The position numbers and the translations under genes are program-made. From the NCBI GenBank assembly GCA_026770025.1, contig JAMXDE010000011.1, forward strand, positions 992,001 through 1,056,000: 64,000 nucleotides of DNA, given 5' to 3'. This document shows positions 32,101 through 43,007 of this stretch, piece by piece. Within the stretch, counting starts at the first letter, position 1, and the number at the start of each line of letters is the position of its first letter. Source of the DNA: Craspedostauros australis. Its lineage: Eukaryota; Bacillariophyta; Bacillariophyceae; Mastogloiales; Achnanthaceae. The notes beneath the pieces were generated by a model. That model searched no databases. It saw nothing but the letters and a program-made list of their open reading frames with translations, and had not been told where the DNA came from.

Positions 32101-33908
32101 GTGATTTGTTCGTTTCTCACTGTGTGAATCCATGGCGTTTGCATGGATGGTGACAACAATGATGGCAGTACCGGTTGGAGTGAAAAGCGCAAGACGCGAT
32201 GCAGAATGTTGGCTTGTGTTGCGCAACTGCGCTACGCTGCGCTACTCTATGCCACCGAGATCTGACCCTTCTGTCTCCGTTGCCGTTCTTGTTTCTGCGC
32301 TTGCCTCTTGCTTCTTTTCACATCCACTACATATCATCCTCGGTGCCATCGTGCCTTGGTACATCATGCGACACATTCCATCGTTATACGTACATCATAT
32401 CTCGTGCCGTCATAATGGACATCGTTTTGCAACTGCGGTGACTCCAAACAGGCTCGAGAACCATCTGAAGCAAAAGCTATCCCCAGTGGATCCGTTCTCA
32501 CTACAACCGAAGCAGGAGAGCAGCACCATGCGCAACCAGGTGCGTCCGCCACCGTCGCATATGACGACGCCCACCAATCGTGTATCCGGCTGGGGCAACG
32601 CAAGATGCGATCGCGGGCATCTATCGCAAGTGGGGCGGCTGTTTCGTTGGGCATGCTGCTTTCGCATGAAGGCGTTGCTTACGATTTGCCGCACGAGGTT
32701 GTGCCCCGTGCATTCAGAAGTAAGAATACTGGGAAGGTTCAGGTTTGCATCGGAAAGAACAAAGGAACGATCCTGCGAGAGCTCGGCCGAGGATCTTTTG
32801 GAGTCGTGTCGTTGATGGACGCGGGCAAGTCTGGAGACGCACAGCCGATTGCTGTGAAGGCACAGCTCCCGAAGAGTTCGCTCCCATGGGAGTGCGAAGT
32901 GCTGCGGCGGCTGCACCAGCGTCTTCATCCAACGTCGGATGCGGCACCGCGAGATGGTTTCTATCCCTTCCCACTCGCATTGTCCTTCCTATCGCTCGCT
33001 GACGGTGGGCTGCTGGGAATGACGCCGATTTCACATTGCGGATTGAACTTGCTGGATCTTGCGAACGTCTACCGCATAAAACTCGCGAAGCCCGTGCCAG
33101 AGTTGATTGTTCTGTTCTACGCATCAAGGATGCTGAACATCGTGCGCAAGCTCCATTGGTGTGGCAAGGTCCTGGTAAGTCAACGTGCGGATGGATGAGC
33201 AGGAGATGGCGGTATCGTTGCAGATGTGGTGGTTGTTGTCATCGTGACTGTTGGTGATAACTTCAATGTTGGGATTGGCGCATTGGCTGCATATCCTAAC
33301 CTTGTTCCCTCTTACCCCCGGTTTGTTCCTTATGATCGATACGGCCGACAACGCAGCACTGTGACATCAAACCCGACAACTTTGTGCTTTGCTCGTCGGA
33401 CGACAAGGGCACATTTTGCTTCGGCATCGACAATGGAGATCTGGGGCTCGTCGACTTTGGCTCAGCCATTGATCTGACGGAGTTGTCGTCCGATCATCCC
33501 ATGGAGGCCAAGCTCACGGGACATCCATCCGACAAAGCATTGTCATGCGTTGCGATGAAGCTCGACACAGCTTGGTCGTTTGATGCCGACACGTACGGGA
33601 TTCTGTGCTGTCTCCACGTCATGTTGTTTGGAGAATACATGGACGTGAAGCAGGCAGCCGATGGAACATGGCGGCTCGCATCCAAGTTCCGTCGATACTG
33701 GCAGACAGGTCTTTGGAATGCAATCTTCTCCTCCCTACTTCAAACCGATGTGCACACAGGCATGGCGATGGGATCCAGGGCGCGCAACTTGCAGCAGCTC
33801 CAGCAAAAGATTGACGACTACCTCGTCACGAAAACAAGTCAGCTCCGGATGGACATGAGCCGACAGTCCAACCTGTTGCCTTCGAGCAGGGCCCAACTCG
33901 GTTGCTAG
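29115..33908 (+). CDS. MadBub spindle-checkpoint kinase (BUB1/BUBR1 homologue)
   Basis: Four exons: 29115-30308, 30624-32012, 32452-33174, 33357-33908; all introns are phase 0 (315, 439 and 182 nt); 1285 residues. An N-terminal KEN box (K10-N12) precedes the Mad3/BUB1 TPR region (about 30-200). An ABBA-KEN-ABBA cassette follows: FPIFVE at 277, KEN at 317, FAVFVD at 355. FEEARL near 468 may be the GLEBS (Bub3-binding) core. NTKFAMKELSMMF (606-618) resembles the CDI motif of BUB1. Four more ABBA-like motifs lie at 723, 749, 784 and 848. The kinase domain (from about 960) keeps GRGSFG, the VAVK-type Lys (K997), HCDIKPDN (from 1103) and DFG (D1135), so it looks catalytically complete. The protein should inhibit APC/C-Cdc20 until chromosomes attach. 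Both Mad3-like and Bub1-like features sit in one gene. Confidence 0.93.
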
Positions 33909-34673
33909 GGCAACTCCCGCGCACATCACATCACATCACATCACATCAACCCACAGCACAACGCAAATCTCCACACAAACAGATGGGGTTACGTGCAATG
34001 ATAATAGAGTGGAACAGACGACGAGTACTTCTATTAGAGTATATGAGAGCATAAGAGCCCAGATCAACGAGAGTGGAGTAATCTCTAGAGAAAGAGAGAG
34101 AACGCTAATGACTCATGCTGATTCTGGGGTAAAGTATAGTAGAGCAGTACAGATTTAGGAGACCAACGGCATGCTGTTGACAATACTACTGTCTCTAACG
34201 TACGTGTTCTGCTAGACTGTTGCAAACTTCCTGTTTCGTTTCGCGGTTGGATACGCCCGACCCGTTGTCCCTGAATTTCGGGGCAACTGCGGAAGTCTGA
34301 AAATGTGAGGTGAATTACGTGTGTCACGCCGACAAAGAACACGTTTTCATGTCTCACCCGCGCCATCCATCAGTCCGCGATAGCAGAATCATAAATGGAA
34401 TGCGAAGATATGCTCGCCAGCTTTATATAAATATTCAAGATTGAATATAAACATTGCCGCACACATTGTAAACACTTCAGGACAATCGCCAACACTCCGC
34501 CGCCGCAGAAAAGAGAACGTCGCACCAACACAAAACTCGCACTCATCCACACGGTCAAATCCGACGCCAAACAACTTCACTACTTCACAAAATCACAAGC
34601 GGCGAGGCCAACTGCAATTACGCTCACAATCAACACACCAATCGAAACAGACACCAACACCTGATATCTCAAG
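33909..34673. other. Intergenic region with CACAT pentamer repeat
   Basis: A CACAT pentanucleotide run begins about 15 bases after the MadBub stop (about 33922-33948). An A/G-rich stretch (AGAGAAAGAGAGAGAA) is near 34087-34101. From about 34440 on, the plus strand is CAA/ACAC-rich, and this is probably the leader of the next gene. No coding frame was recognised. Confidence 0.4.
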
Positions 34674-35431
34674 ATGGTCAAGAAGTAAGTTTTATGTGCG
34701 ATGAGCATGATTCTTGATGCAAGCCTGTGGGCAGTTGATGTACTCTACTCGTATGCGATGGAGTTCTCAAGCTCACACCATCGTTCGTGTTGAGTGATTT
34801 CGTTTCCATTTTCGTCTCCATTGCCACCACACCGCAACATGGACTTCAATCTACTCTGCGCGATGACAGATTCATGAAGAAGATGCGCATGCGCATGTCC
34901 CGCAAAGGATCTCCAGAGACGAAGGCAAGCGCCATCCCCAAGATCCAAGCCCCACCCTCTCCAGCGGAACCGAGGCCAGATCCATTGACCGCGGAGGAGG
35001 AGCGGCCGGTCGTTGCAACCCCGAAGCAGACGGAGCCTGTCAATGCTGCACCATCGACTGAGGAACAACCCCAGACAGATGAGACATCCACCAACAACGA
35101 GGTGAACGACGACGATGTTGAGCCACAGGAGGCGGAAGATAAAACACCAGAGGAGAGCAACGCAGTGGGCGAGCCATCATCCGCGCCAAGCCGTGATGAA
35201 GCAGAAGATGCCGACGCCAGTCGCGATGAAGGCGATGCGTCCGTCGAAGAAGAAGCGGAGGACCGCGAGGAAACCGCTGCCGAGTCAGACGTGATGGAGA
35301 GCAGAGAAGATGATGTCCGATCCGAACCAACATCGGGAGACGAAATGAAGGACGACATCGTGGAGAAGAAGCGACAGATGTACGGCGAAGACGAAGAGCT
35401 TCCACGAACTGGATTCTTCTGCTGCGCCTAA
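34674..35431 (+). CDS. Small acidic protein with Lys/Arg-rich start, function unknown
   Basis: Modelled as two exons: an 11-nt first coding exon 34674-34684 (MVK plus two bases) and 34870-35431, separated by a 185-nt GTAAGT...ACAG intron; 190 residues. The join gives MVKKFMKKMRMRMSRKG, a short basic head. The remainder is Glu/Asp/Ser/Pro-rich and looks disordered. The C-terminus is TGFFCCA, with two adjacent Cys that could be lipidated, although it is not a CaaX box. The splice model is supported by good donor and acceptor sites and an exact frame match, but there is no family match to confirm it. Without the intron, the frame would start at 34787 with a hydrophobic, implausible N-terminus. 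Confidence 0.55.
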
Positions 35432-36257
35432 ACATCTGCGAACTCAATGCGGAGCGCACCAGCTTTGGCCCCCTCTTTCGTAACAACAATGCGACGCAGC
35501 CCAGACGCCTGCGACGAAGATGTTGAACGACACCCCTGAATGCATGACGAAAGACAGTAGCACGAACTAACGAACGAACGAACGATGCGATACAAAATAA
35601 CGAGACAAAAGACAAGACAGGAGGAATGCATTGATGCCGAGCGCCAATCGCAAATGACAGAACGATGGATAACACGATGCTCCACCCACCACACGGTTGG
35701 ATGGGATGGAACGGCGATGATTTGAACCGAGAAATAAATGTATTAGAGAGCCAATGACCACATCACTTGGACTTGCGCTTGCATTGTGGTGTGGCAACAG
35801 TGCAACTCTTGGCATTTAGCAACAGAATAGAGTAGGTAGAGTGGAGTAGAAGACTCTCGCGACTTTCCCGATTTTGCGCACAGTTTGGCTTTCTGCATCG
35901 ATGTTTTGGTACCAACGATGAGGTACTCCCGTTGTGACATCAACCACAAAAAAGTGAAGGAGAGATTTCAATCCCGCGGTGTCAAACACAAGGTACGCAT
36001 GTGTGTTTGGGATGCCAAACACGTCCACATCACATCACATCACATTGCCAAGACCAACAAGCAAACAGACGCTTCGGAGGGTTCTCCCACGAGAGCGATC
36101 GGCCAATAGCACAGTGGTATTTTCATGCCAGTGACACGATCTGGCCATCGGAAGAGAGGTCGCATTCATTGGACGCCGTTGTTGTTGACGCAAGCACACA
36201 AAAAGAAGGCGACAACAATCAACAAGCAATAAGCAACAAACGGCAAGAGGAAGCAAC
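35432..36257. other. Intergenic region
   Basis: 3' flank of the acidic-protein gene, with an AATAAA at 35733-35738 that could serve as a poly(A) signal. A second CACAT pentamer run is at about 36027-36046. A CAACAA-rich leader precedes panC (36205-36257). No coding frame was recognised. Confidence 0.4.
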
Positions 36258-37139
36258 ATGGCGACCAAGCTCGCACCGCTTGTGGTGCACACCACCATCA
36301 AGTCCTTCCGCGAGGCCCGTCGCGCTCTGGACCCGACCCTGTCCATAGGCTTCGTGCCAACCATGGGAGCCCTTCACGATGGCCACCTGTCGTTGGTGAA
36401 ACAGGCCAGAGCCGAAAATGACATCGTCGTGGCATCCATCTTTGTGAACCCGACCCAGTTCGGTGTCGGCGAGGACCTGGACAAGTACCCGCGGCAGCTG
36501 GAGCGCGACATCGGCGTGCTGACGCAATGCGGCGTGGAGCATCTCTTTGCACCCACCGCGGACGAAATGTACGGCAAGAATCACATCAGCTACATCGATC
36601 CGGAAGGGTTCGACGACATCCCCGAGGGCATATCGCGGCCTGGCCATTTCCGTGGTGTCGCGACCATCGTGACCAAGCTGTTCAACATCGTGAAGCCGCA
36701 CCGGGCGTACTTTGGGCGCAAGGACGCGGCGCAGCTGTGCCTTATCGAGAGGATCGTGGAGGATTTAAACATGGACCTGAGCATCGTCCCGGTGGATACG
36801 ATGCGCGAAGCGGATGGGTTGGCAATGTCCAGTCGCAACGCGTATCTCACGGCGGAAGAGCGCAAAGCGGCTCCGGTCGTGCACCGATCGCTGCTGGCCG
36901 CCAAGACGGCACTGGAGGCTGCAGGCAGCACAGCGGGAGCGATACCTGGTGCAGAATTGGCCCAGGCGGTGAAGGCGGTGCTTGAGTCCGAACCGTTGGT
37001 CTCCGACGTCCAATACGTGTCCGTGGACGACAAGTCGACCATGAGAGCATTGGAGACGGTGAATGCAGATGATGGGGGCATAGTCTCGCTTGCATGCAAA
37101 GTGGGAAGCGTGAGACTAATCGACAACATTATGTTATAG
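36258..37139 (+). CDS. panC: Pantothenate synthetase (pantoate--beta-alanine ligase)
   Basis: 293 residues, single exon, the usual length. The enzyme joins pantoate and beta-alanine using ATP to make pantothenate, the precursor of coenzyme A. The nucleotide-binding HIGH-type motif is clear (PTMGALHDGHLSLV, about residues 34-47), followed by FVNPTQF, the HFRGVATIVTKLFNI segment, FGRKDAAQL and the KMSKS-like loop MSSRNAYL. The protein lacks an N-terminal extension relative to bacterial enzymes, so cytosolic location is the simplest reading. It ends 13 bp before a (GA)n tract on the sense strand. Confidence 0.96.
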   Translation: MATKLAPLVVHTTIKSFREARRALDPTLSIGFVPTMGALHDGHLSLVKQARAENDIVVASIFVNPTQFGVGEDLDKYPRQLERDIGVLTQCGVEHLFAPTADEMYGKNHISYIDPEGFDDIPEGISRPGHFRGVATIVTKLFNIVKPHRAYFGRKDAAQLCLIERIVEDLNMDLSIVPVDTMREADGLAMSSRNAYLTAEERKAAPVVHRSLLAAKTALEAAGSTAGAIPGAELAQAVKAVLESEPLVSDVQYVSVDDKSTMRALETVNADDGGIVSLACKVGSVRLIDNIML

Positions 37140-37661
37140 ATATGGATACACAGAGAGAGAGAGAGAGAGAAAAGAGAGTCCTTCACTGTACGTGATGTGG
37201 TGCTTGCATCATGCAGCGCTCTGTGATGCGCTGTGGAGTACACACTTCGGTATTGTAGATCGTGTGCAATGCAACAAATGGATCAGAATATTTGTGTTTA
37301 CTGCACTGAAACACAATGGAAGACTTTGTAAGTGATGGTCTGGCGTCTTGAAATGAAGCGTTGGGATAGCATCGGAATGTTGGTGAAGCCTGAGGTCTTC
37401 GCGCCATTTTTTATTGTGTTGTTTTGTGTGCGCGTCATTCGAAGTGGTCAAATGGCGATCGCCACTTTTGAATTTCCTGTTTCTCGTCATCTCGCACTCA
37501 CGTGCACAACAAAAGTGTCACAACGATCCCTGTTTCTTGCGGAGAGTGAACAAACACGCTCATTGCATGGTCCTCTATTCGTATTGCCTTCCCCTTCATC
37601 ACACCACAAGCAGCGAAAGAAGTCAATCAAGCAAGCAATAGCACAGAGTATCAGTACAAGA
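37140..37661. other. Intergenic region with (GA)n tract
   Basis: A (GA)n microsatellite at 37152-37170 lies immediately after the panC stop. The last ~50 bases before 37662 are CAA/AGCAA-rich leader. An in-frame ATG upstream (37332) of the next gene opens a frame without a signal peptide and looks fortuitous. Confidence 0.4.
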
Positions 37662-38335
37662 ATGACAAGAAGAAGCTGCTCCTTCATCTCCGCGCCATTC
37701 TTGGCTTCGATTCTGCTGTTGATCGCCGCATTCATCTTCGTGGCGTACGATGTCAAGAGTGGTGGAAATGCAACCAGCAACGTAAGTTCCATTGACGGCT
37801 CCTCGACAGAATTGCTGCCTACTGATGCTTGGAGTCGCAATGGCATTGATTGATTGGAGGTTTGGTGTCGGGCTGCAGCAAGACACCGTCTTGATCGATA
37901 GCCAAACTGCAGCGATCAACGCTCCATTCGTACTATGCGTTACGTTGCGTTGTGTCGTCTTCCAGCACACACCCAACGGCCACTTCTTCTCACTCTCACT
38001 CTCTCATTCCTTCACCAATTCTTCCATCTCTATCACCAACACCATACCCAAAACCCATCACTTCACTTCACTCCAACTTGAAGTCGAACGCCGCGATCGT
38101 CTCACCTCCGATGATCAAGATGTCGCAATACGAGGGTCCGTGGCCCAAGTGCCTTGGCATGTCGGGTGAAGCTTGCGTTGCGTACATTGCCAGCACTGCC
38201 ACAGACGTTCAGGAAGACAACCTCATCATCCAGAATATCGAATCGAAAGAGACGGAACGATCCTTCGATACCAACCGCGTTCTGATCTTTGTCGATGGGG
38301 ACAGTATCGTCGTGGAAGTGCCTCATCGCGGTTGA
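37662..38335 (+). CDS. Secreted potato inhibitor I (I13) family serine protease inhibitor
   Basis: Two exons, 37662-37781 and 38084-38335 (302-nt GTAAGT intron, phase 0); 123 residues. Exon 1 encodes a signal peptide or signal anchor (MTRRSCSF, then ILLLIAAFIFVAY) and an N-glycosylation-type NAT. Exon 2 carries a small potato-I domain: PWPKCLGMSGEACVAYI, then a loop segment and TNRVLIFVDGDSIVVEVPHRG, which fits the family's WPELVG...GEEA...NRVR.FVD...V...P..G pattern. By alignment to chymotrypsin inhibitor 2 the reactive bond would be Arg-Ser in ETERSF, suggesting trypsin-like or other Arg-cleaving targets; this is an inference. Another in-frame acceptor at 38119 would remove 12 residues without altering the domain. 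The join to the signal-peptide exon is the weaker part of the call. Confidence 0.8.
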
Positions 38336-38410
38336 CTGGGTTCCAATTGGATTCAATTGGATTACTCCAAACTGGACTATAGCATGTACATGCACGCATG
38401 CATACGTGTA

Positions 38411-38447
<37 letters not shown>

Positions 38448-39030
38448 AGCACGGTACATGGGAAGTAAATGATGCAAATAGGGTGCTTGATGATTGCACC
38501 AGCTGTATCCAGAGTGACGTGAGTGGGAGGAAACACAATTGCATATGTACGAGTACTCTCCTGCACCGACAAGGCTGCATCACACTGACTCGGTTGGTTG
38601 ATTGATGCCGCGTTCGCTTTCTCGTCATCGAGAGCAGTGCGAACGTGATGCGTTGATACGACACGGAGATGATGCAAACAACGATTCAGCCGTTGACGAC
38701 GCAAGCGTCATGATTGTGGGGAATGCCCGCAGCTTGAAGTCGGAACAGGAAACAGCGTTGGCTTGGTGCTGCCAGATTTCACCTGCGAGAACATGTCCAA
38801 GAACAACTTTGCTGGTTCGTTCTCATGAAGACCAGGGCTGCAGCACAACACAGTATCGCTTCGACGACCGTCTGATAGTTGAACATGTTCACGCAAAAGA
38901 CTTACGATGCAACAGCGGAATAGAACCCTCCATTCCGTCTACTGCAATATCATCTCTTCGTATCGTACATAGAGTGATCAACAACAACCGAAGTCTCTAC
39001 AAGGTCTACTCTCGCAGTTGTCCCTTCGCG
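38336..39030. other. Convergent 3' flanks with (GA)n tract
   Basis: Region between the 3' ends of the inhibitor gene (+) and the threonine dehydratase gene (-). It contains a 30-bp (GA)n tract at 38415-38444 and the octamer TACGAGTA at 38548-38555. No coding frame was recognised. Confidence 0.4.
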
Positions 39031-41871
39031 TTACTGTTTTGGTCTGTTCCTGTCTTGTCTCAGGAAGATGTCGTACACCGGATTGCCTGTCTCCTCGACG
39101 CATCGGTAACCCAACGTGTCAAAGAATCGCTTCAGCTCGTCGTCGCTGGTATCTGGGACTTGCATACCCTGATCCGCCCAGAAGTGCACGTTGTCGATTG
39201 TTCGCAAATCAGAGGCAATGTGCGAACATTGTGGGTGATGAGTGGCGTCGAAGAAAGGCAAACAGACCCGGTGTCGTGAGAACAACAGTGAAGCCGTGAC
39301 GGTTGCAGTTCTCGTGAATACCACACCTCCAACACGTGCCGATGATATGCAGCACACGAACGATCATCCACAACCAACATAGCAAGATACGAGTAGATAG
39401 ACGACCAGTCAAGCCAAGCGGAGAAACTTACCACCAGAACTCTTCCAAAGTCATCACCGTGATTTCTGTAATGGAAAAGCGACACGTTCCAATCGACATC
39501 CAAACTCAACAGGAATCGCTGCAGGGCACCGGGAGATTCTGGGAAATCAAATCGGAACAACCGCTCGTCCTCGACGTTGGATCTGCCACCGGCCATGTGT
39601 CGCACGTGGACCTTCGCGAGCTCATTCTTGCTCAGATCGACGCAAGAGAATCCGTTCTCCTCCAGGTTGGACATGATGCCCTCGAAGTCGTTCGCGATGT
39701 TCATCACTGGCTGGAAGGAGATCATGACGTGCGCCTCCGACGCCGTGTCGAATCGGTACGAGAATTCCGTCACGTTGCGGGGCCATATGAGGGAGTACAG
39801 GGCACGGAAGGATCCCGGGCTTTCGGGGATGGTGACGGCCAATGTTCGTTCCGATCCATCCGCGCGTTCCGACACAAATCGGAGGCGATCGAAGTCCATG
39901 TTGGCGCCCGATGTGATGGCCACCAAGGTCTCTCCCTGCGCTCCTGTCGTTTCCACATATTTTCTCATTCCGGCAATTCCCAGAGCACCGGCTGGTTCCA
40001 ACACGACTCTCCTGCGAATCATTGATTGTTCATGACGATGGCATTGGCCGAAGTGATGGAAGAGTGAGTCATCGTGGTATGGAGGAGAAGAGTTGGGTGG
40101 TGGTTATTGAAAGACGAGAAGGTATGGAATGTCAGAAACACTCAAAGCCACCACACAGTACATTGCAAGACATCGTAGCGAAGCATGAGGCAACCCGCCA
40201 TTGCTCTCCCACCACTTCAGTCTTGCATCTTGCTTTGGTCTTCCACAGCTTCAGCGACGACCATGCCGCAATCACCGACAGATGGACGCATCGACACTTA
40301 CGCATCGTTGTAACTGAGCTTGATGGCATTGCAGATCTGATCGGTATCGACCGTGATCATATCATCGACGAGCTCGTGGCAAACGCGGAAGGTCTCTTCA
40401 CCGATAGTGCGCACCGCCGCTCCGTCCGCGAAGAGTCCCACGCGATCCAACGTGACCACCTCACCCTTGCGGATGGAGGCGGTCATGCCCGCAGCATCTG
40501 CCGCCTCCACGCCAATGACCTTGACGGAGGGACGCACGCTCTTGACGTAGGCGGCGATGCCGGCCAGCATACCGCCGCCACCGCAGCACACGAAGATGGC
40601 GTCAAGCGGTTGGCTGACGCATTCCTTGAGGATTTCCATTCCGATGGTGCCCTGTCCGGCAATGACGTGAGGATCGTCGAAGGGATGGATCATGGTGAGG
40701 CCTTCTTCCTTGTTGAGGCGCTTGGCCTCGGCAGCTGCCTCGTCGTAGTTGTTGCCGAAGAGACGGACCTCGACGGTGGGACCGCCGTGGACGCGAACCG
40801 AGTTGATCTTGATGGATGGCGTGGCCAAGGGCATGACGATGATGGCCCTGCACCCCAGCATCCTGGCGGACAGAGCCACGCCCTGCGCATGATTTCCGGC
40901 GGAACAGGCGACGACACCCGTCGCTAATTCCTCGTTGGAGAGATGCGCCATCTTGTTGTACGCTCCACGAATTTTGAACGAAAATACAGGCTGCATGTCT
41001 TCTCGTTTGAGCAGCACCGTGTTCTTGAGAAGCTGTGGAGTAGCATACGTGTTGTTGGATTGTGGTGGGCACGAAGTGGATGATGGTTCGAATGTACGAA
41101 TGTTGACGACGTGAGGATGTTAGACCATATCATATCATATCATGCCACACCATGTTACATCATACCAACGATGATGATGATGATGATGATGAAAACGGAA
41201 ATAGGGTTTGGACCAAACGAGGTGAGATCAGACGTGCACGGGTATAGGTCGATTGGGTTTTGGCAAAGAATCCAAGTGCGATGGCCAGGCGGAGATTGGA
41301 TGGTGACTTCAATGTTGATGCGGCTCTTCTGCAGCAACCAAGAAAGAAAAAGACTCCGTCCATGGTCGCTCTGTGAATGTTGCTATCAAATGAAAACATT
41401 GCCCATGCCTGTTCATGTTCCAAACGTCGCGTGTCGCATTGGTTTTCCGCCATTCCATCTGTTTGTCCCGGCTGATGCACACATGTTGATGAAGGACCTT
41501 ACCGAACTCAGGTTCTTGGCATGTTGCAAATCCGTTTCGACGGCTGCTTCGTAGACGCGCGCATTGAGGACCCGGCTGAGGTACCCTTCTGGCCGGTCGT
41601 TGACCATGGACAGCACTGGTTGATTCGATGCGGCATCGCTGCCTGATTGAGCTGCGGTAGACTTTGTTCGCAAGCCTGTGCATTCTGTTTGGATAGCAGC
41701 ACCGGGCACCTGCTGCGCGCTGTTCCAGATCAAGGACGACGACGACGACGACGATGATGACAATGCAGAAGCGGATGCTGGAAGGCCTGAATGAGGGCGC
41801 CGTGACAGCGTGCTGACCTTGCTTCGGAGAACCGCGGAGAGCCGACCGATGGTTGCCGACGAAGAGAGCAT
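39031..41871 (-). CDS. ilvA: Biosynthetic threonine dehydratase (threonine ammonia-lyase)
   Basis: Four exons: 41871-41503, 41032-40302, 40011-39432, 39168-39031 (introns of 470, 290 and 263 nt); 605 residues. PLP enzyme that deaminates threonine to 2-oxobutanoate, the first step of isoleucine synthesis. Joins restore family text: NLSS/LLKNTVLLKREDMQP, YNDA/RVVLEPAGALG, and GRVLV/GMQVPDTSD. The PLP-Lys motif SFKIRGAY, SAGNHAQGVA and the Gly loop CCGGGGMLAG are present. The C-terminus carries two ACT-like regulatory domains (LFRFDFPESPGAL and earlier TIPESPGSF), the arrangement that gives isoleucine feedback inhibition. The first ~75 residues are Ser/Arg/Ala-rich, with a poly-Ser run coded by a CGA/ACG-type trinucleotide repeat (41737-41760), consistent with an organelle transit peptide, probably mitochondrial because there is no signal peptide. 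Confidence 0.94.
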
Positions 41872-43007
41872 GGTGGAATACGCGATCGTGTTGGTATTCG
41901 TATGTATGGTGCTTCTGCTGATGAAACCAAAGAATGAGGATCGACTGCTGCCCTCTTCTGCAGAGTCCGAGTATTGGTACGAGTATTGTGTTCGGTCGCA
42001 ATCAAGTTTGGCGCCATACGCGTACAGTACCAGGAGCGGTGGCCAAAGAGGAAGGGGCTCTTCCTCCAAACGCTCTCTCTTGACGTGCGTGTTTGCGACG
42101 ATGTGTGGAGGATGGTGTCGCGGATGTTGAGGTTGAGGTTGAGGTTGTTCTTCTCCATCCACGTTCATCGAAACTTCTTCGGTGTTTTGTTTGACGTTGT
42201 GGCTGACGTCTGTCACGAACACCAAGTTTTCGTGATTGGATTTGTTCATCGGATCGAAGTGGTCGATAGATGCAGTCTTGGGGCTCATTGAGTACTTCCT
42301 TGTGAAGCGTTTAGTTCCGTGGCGCAGTCTTTGTTCGTTGTGTGTTTGTGCTTCCTTGTTGTCGTGCTTCTCGCCTTCCCTTTCGGCATCTTCTGCGTTC
42401 TTCGCCGCGTCCTTTGCTCGTCCGTGCTGATTGACCGATTGGCCCAACCAAAAAGAGGCACCCAGAGAGCCCTGGCCAGTCGACACATGGATGCACGGAC
42501 ACAAGGGGATCATTGGCCTGTGTTCTTTCAAGCGCTGTTGCGTAACGAGAGAGCAACTGACTCTAATTCAACCGGAGGCATCGTCCAGTACATCCTGATA
42601 CAAACGATCACCATCTCACAACCTCCACAAGGGTGGCATTGATAGTGCTAGCAGTTGCAGCAACAGCGATCGAAGCAGCAGCAGCATCAAGTCCTGCAAA
42701 AACAGGCAGAACGACTCTGCGATACGGGCCGCTCGACTCGGCGCGCGAGCTCCTTCGACACGACCTCCCGTGTTCGCAACTGCGCGCGACACGATCAACT
42801 TGTGACACAGTCCGACGCAAGGAGAGCCACAGCGATAGCGACAAGGACGGTGAATCACACCACAACCCTTGCAGAGCGCAGCAAGCAGCCTCCACCCAAA
42901 GTCAACAGACAATAGTCAACAGACAACAGACAACAGCTACTAAACAACAGCTACTAAACAACAGACAACAGACAAACCAAAGGAGAAGCAGAAGCAATTG
43001 AGGAATC
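41872..43007. other. Divergent region with CAGACAA-rich leader
   Basis: Left part: upstream of threonine dehydratase, with TACGAGTA at 41978-41985. A long minus-strand frame here (to 42531) is in frame with exon 1 of that gene but looks like leader rather than protein. Right part (42898-42980): repeated CAACAGACAA units directly before the RING-CH gene. No separate gene was recognised. Confidence 0.4.

Noticed and set aside
41872-42531. N-terminal extension of threonine dehydratase in the same frame
   Set aside because: Text is Gln/Pro/His-rich without family similarity; the ATG at 41871 gives a normal transit peptide.
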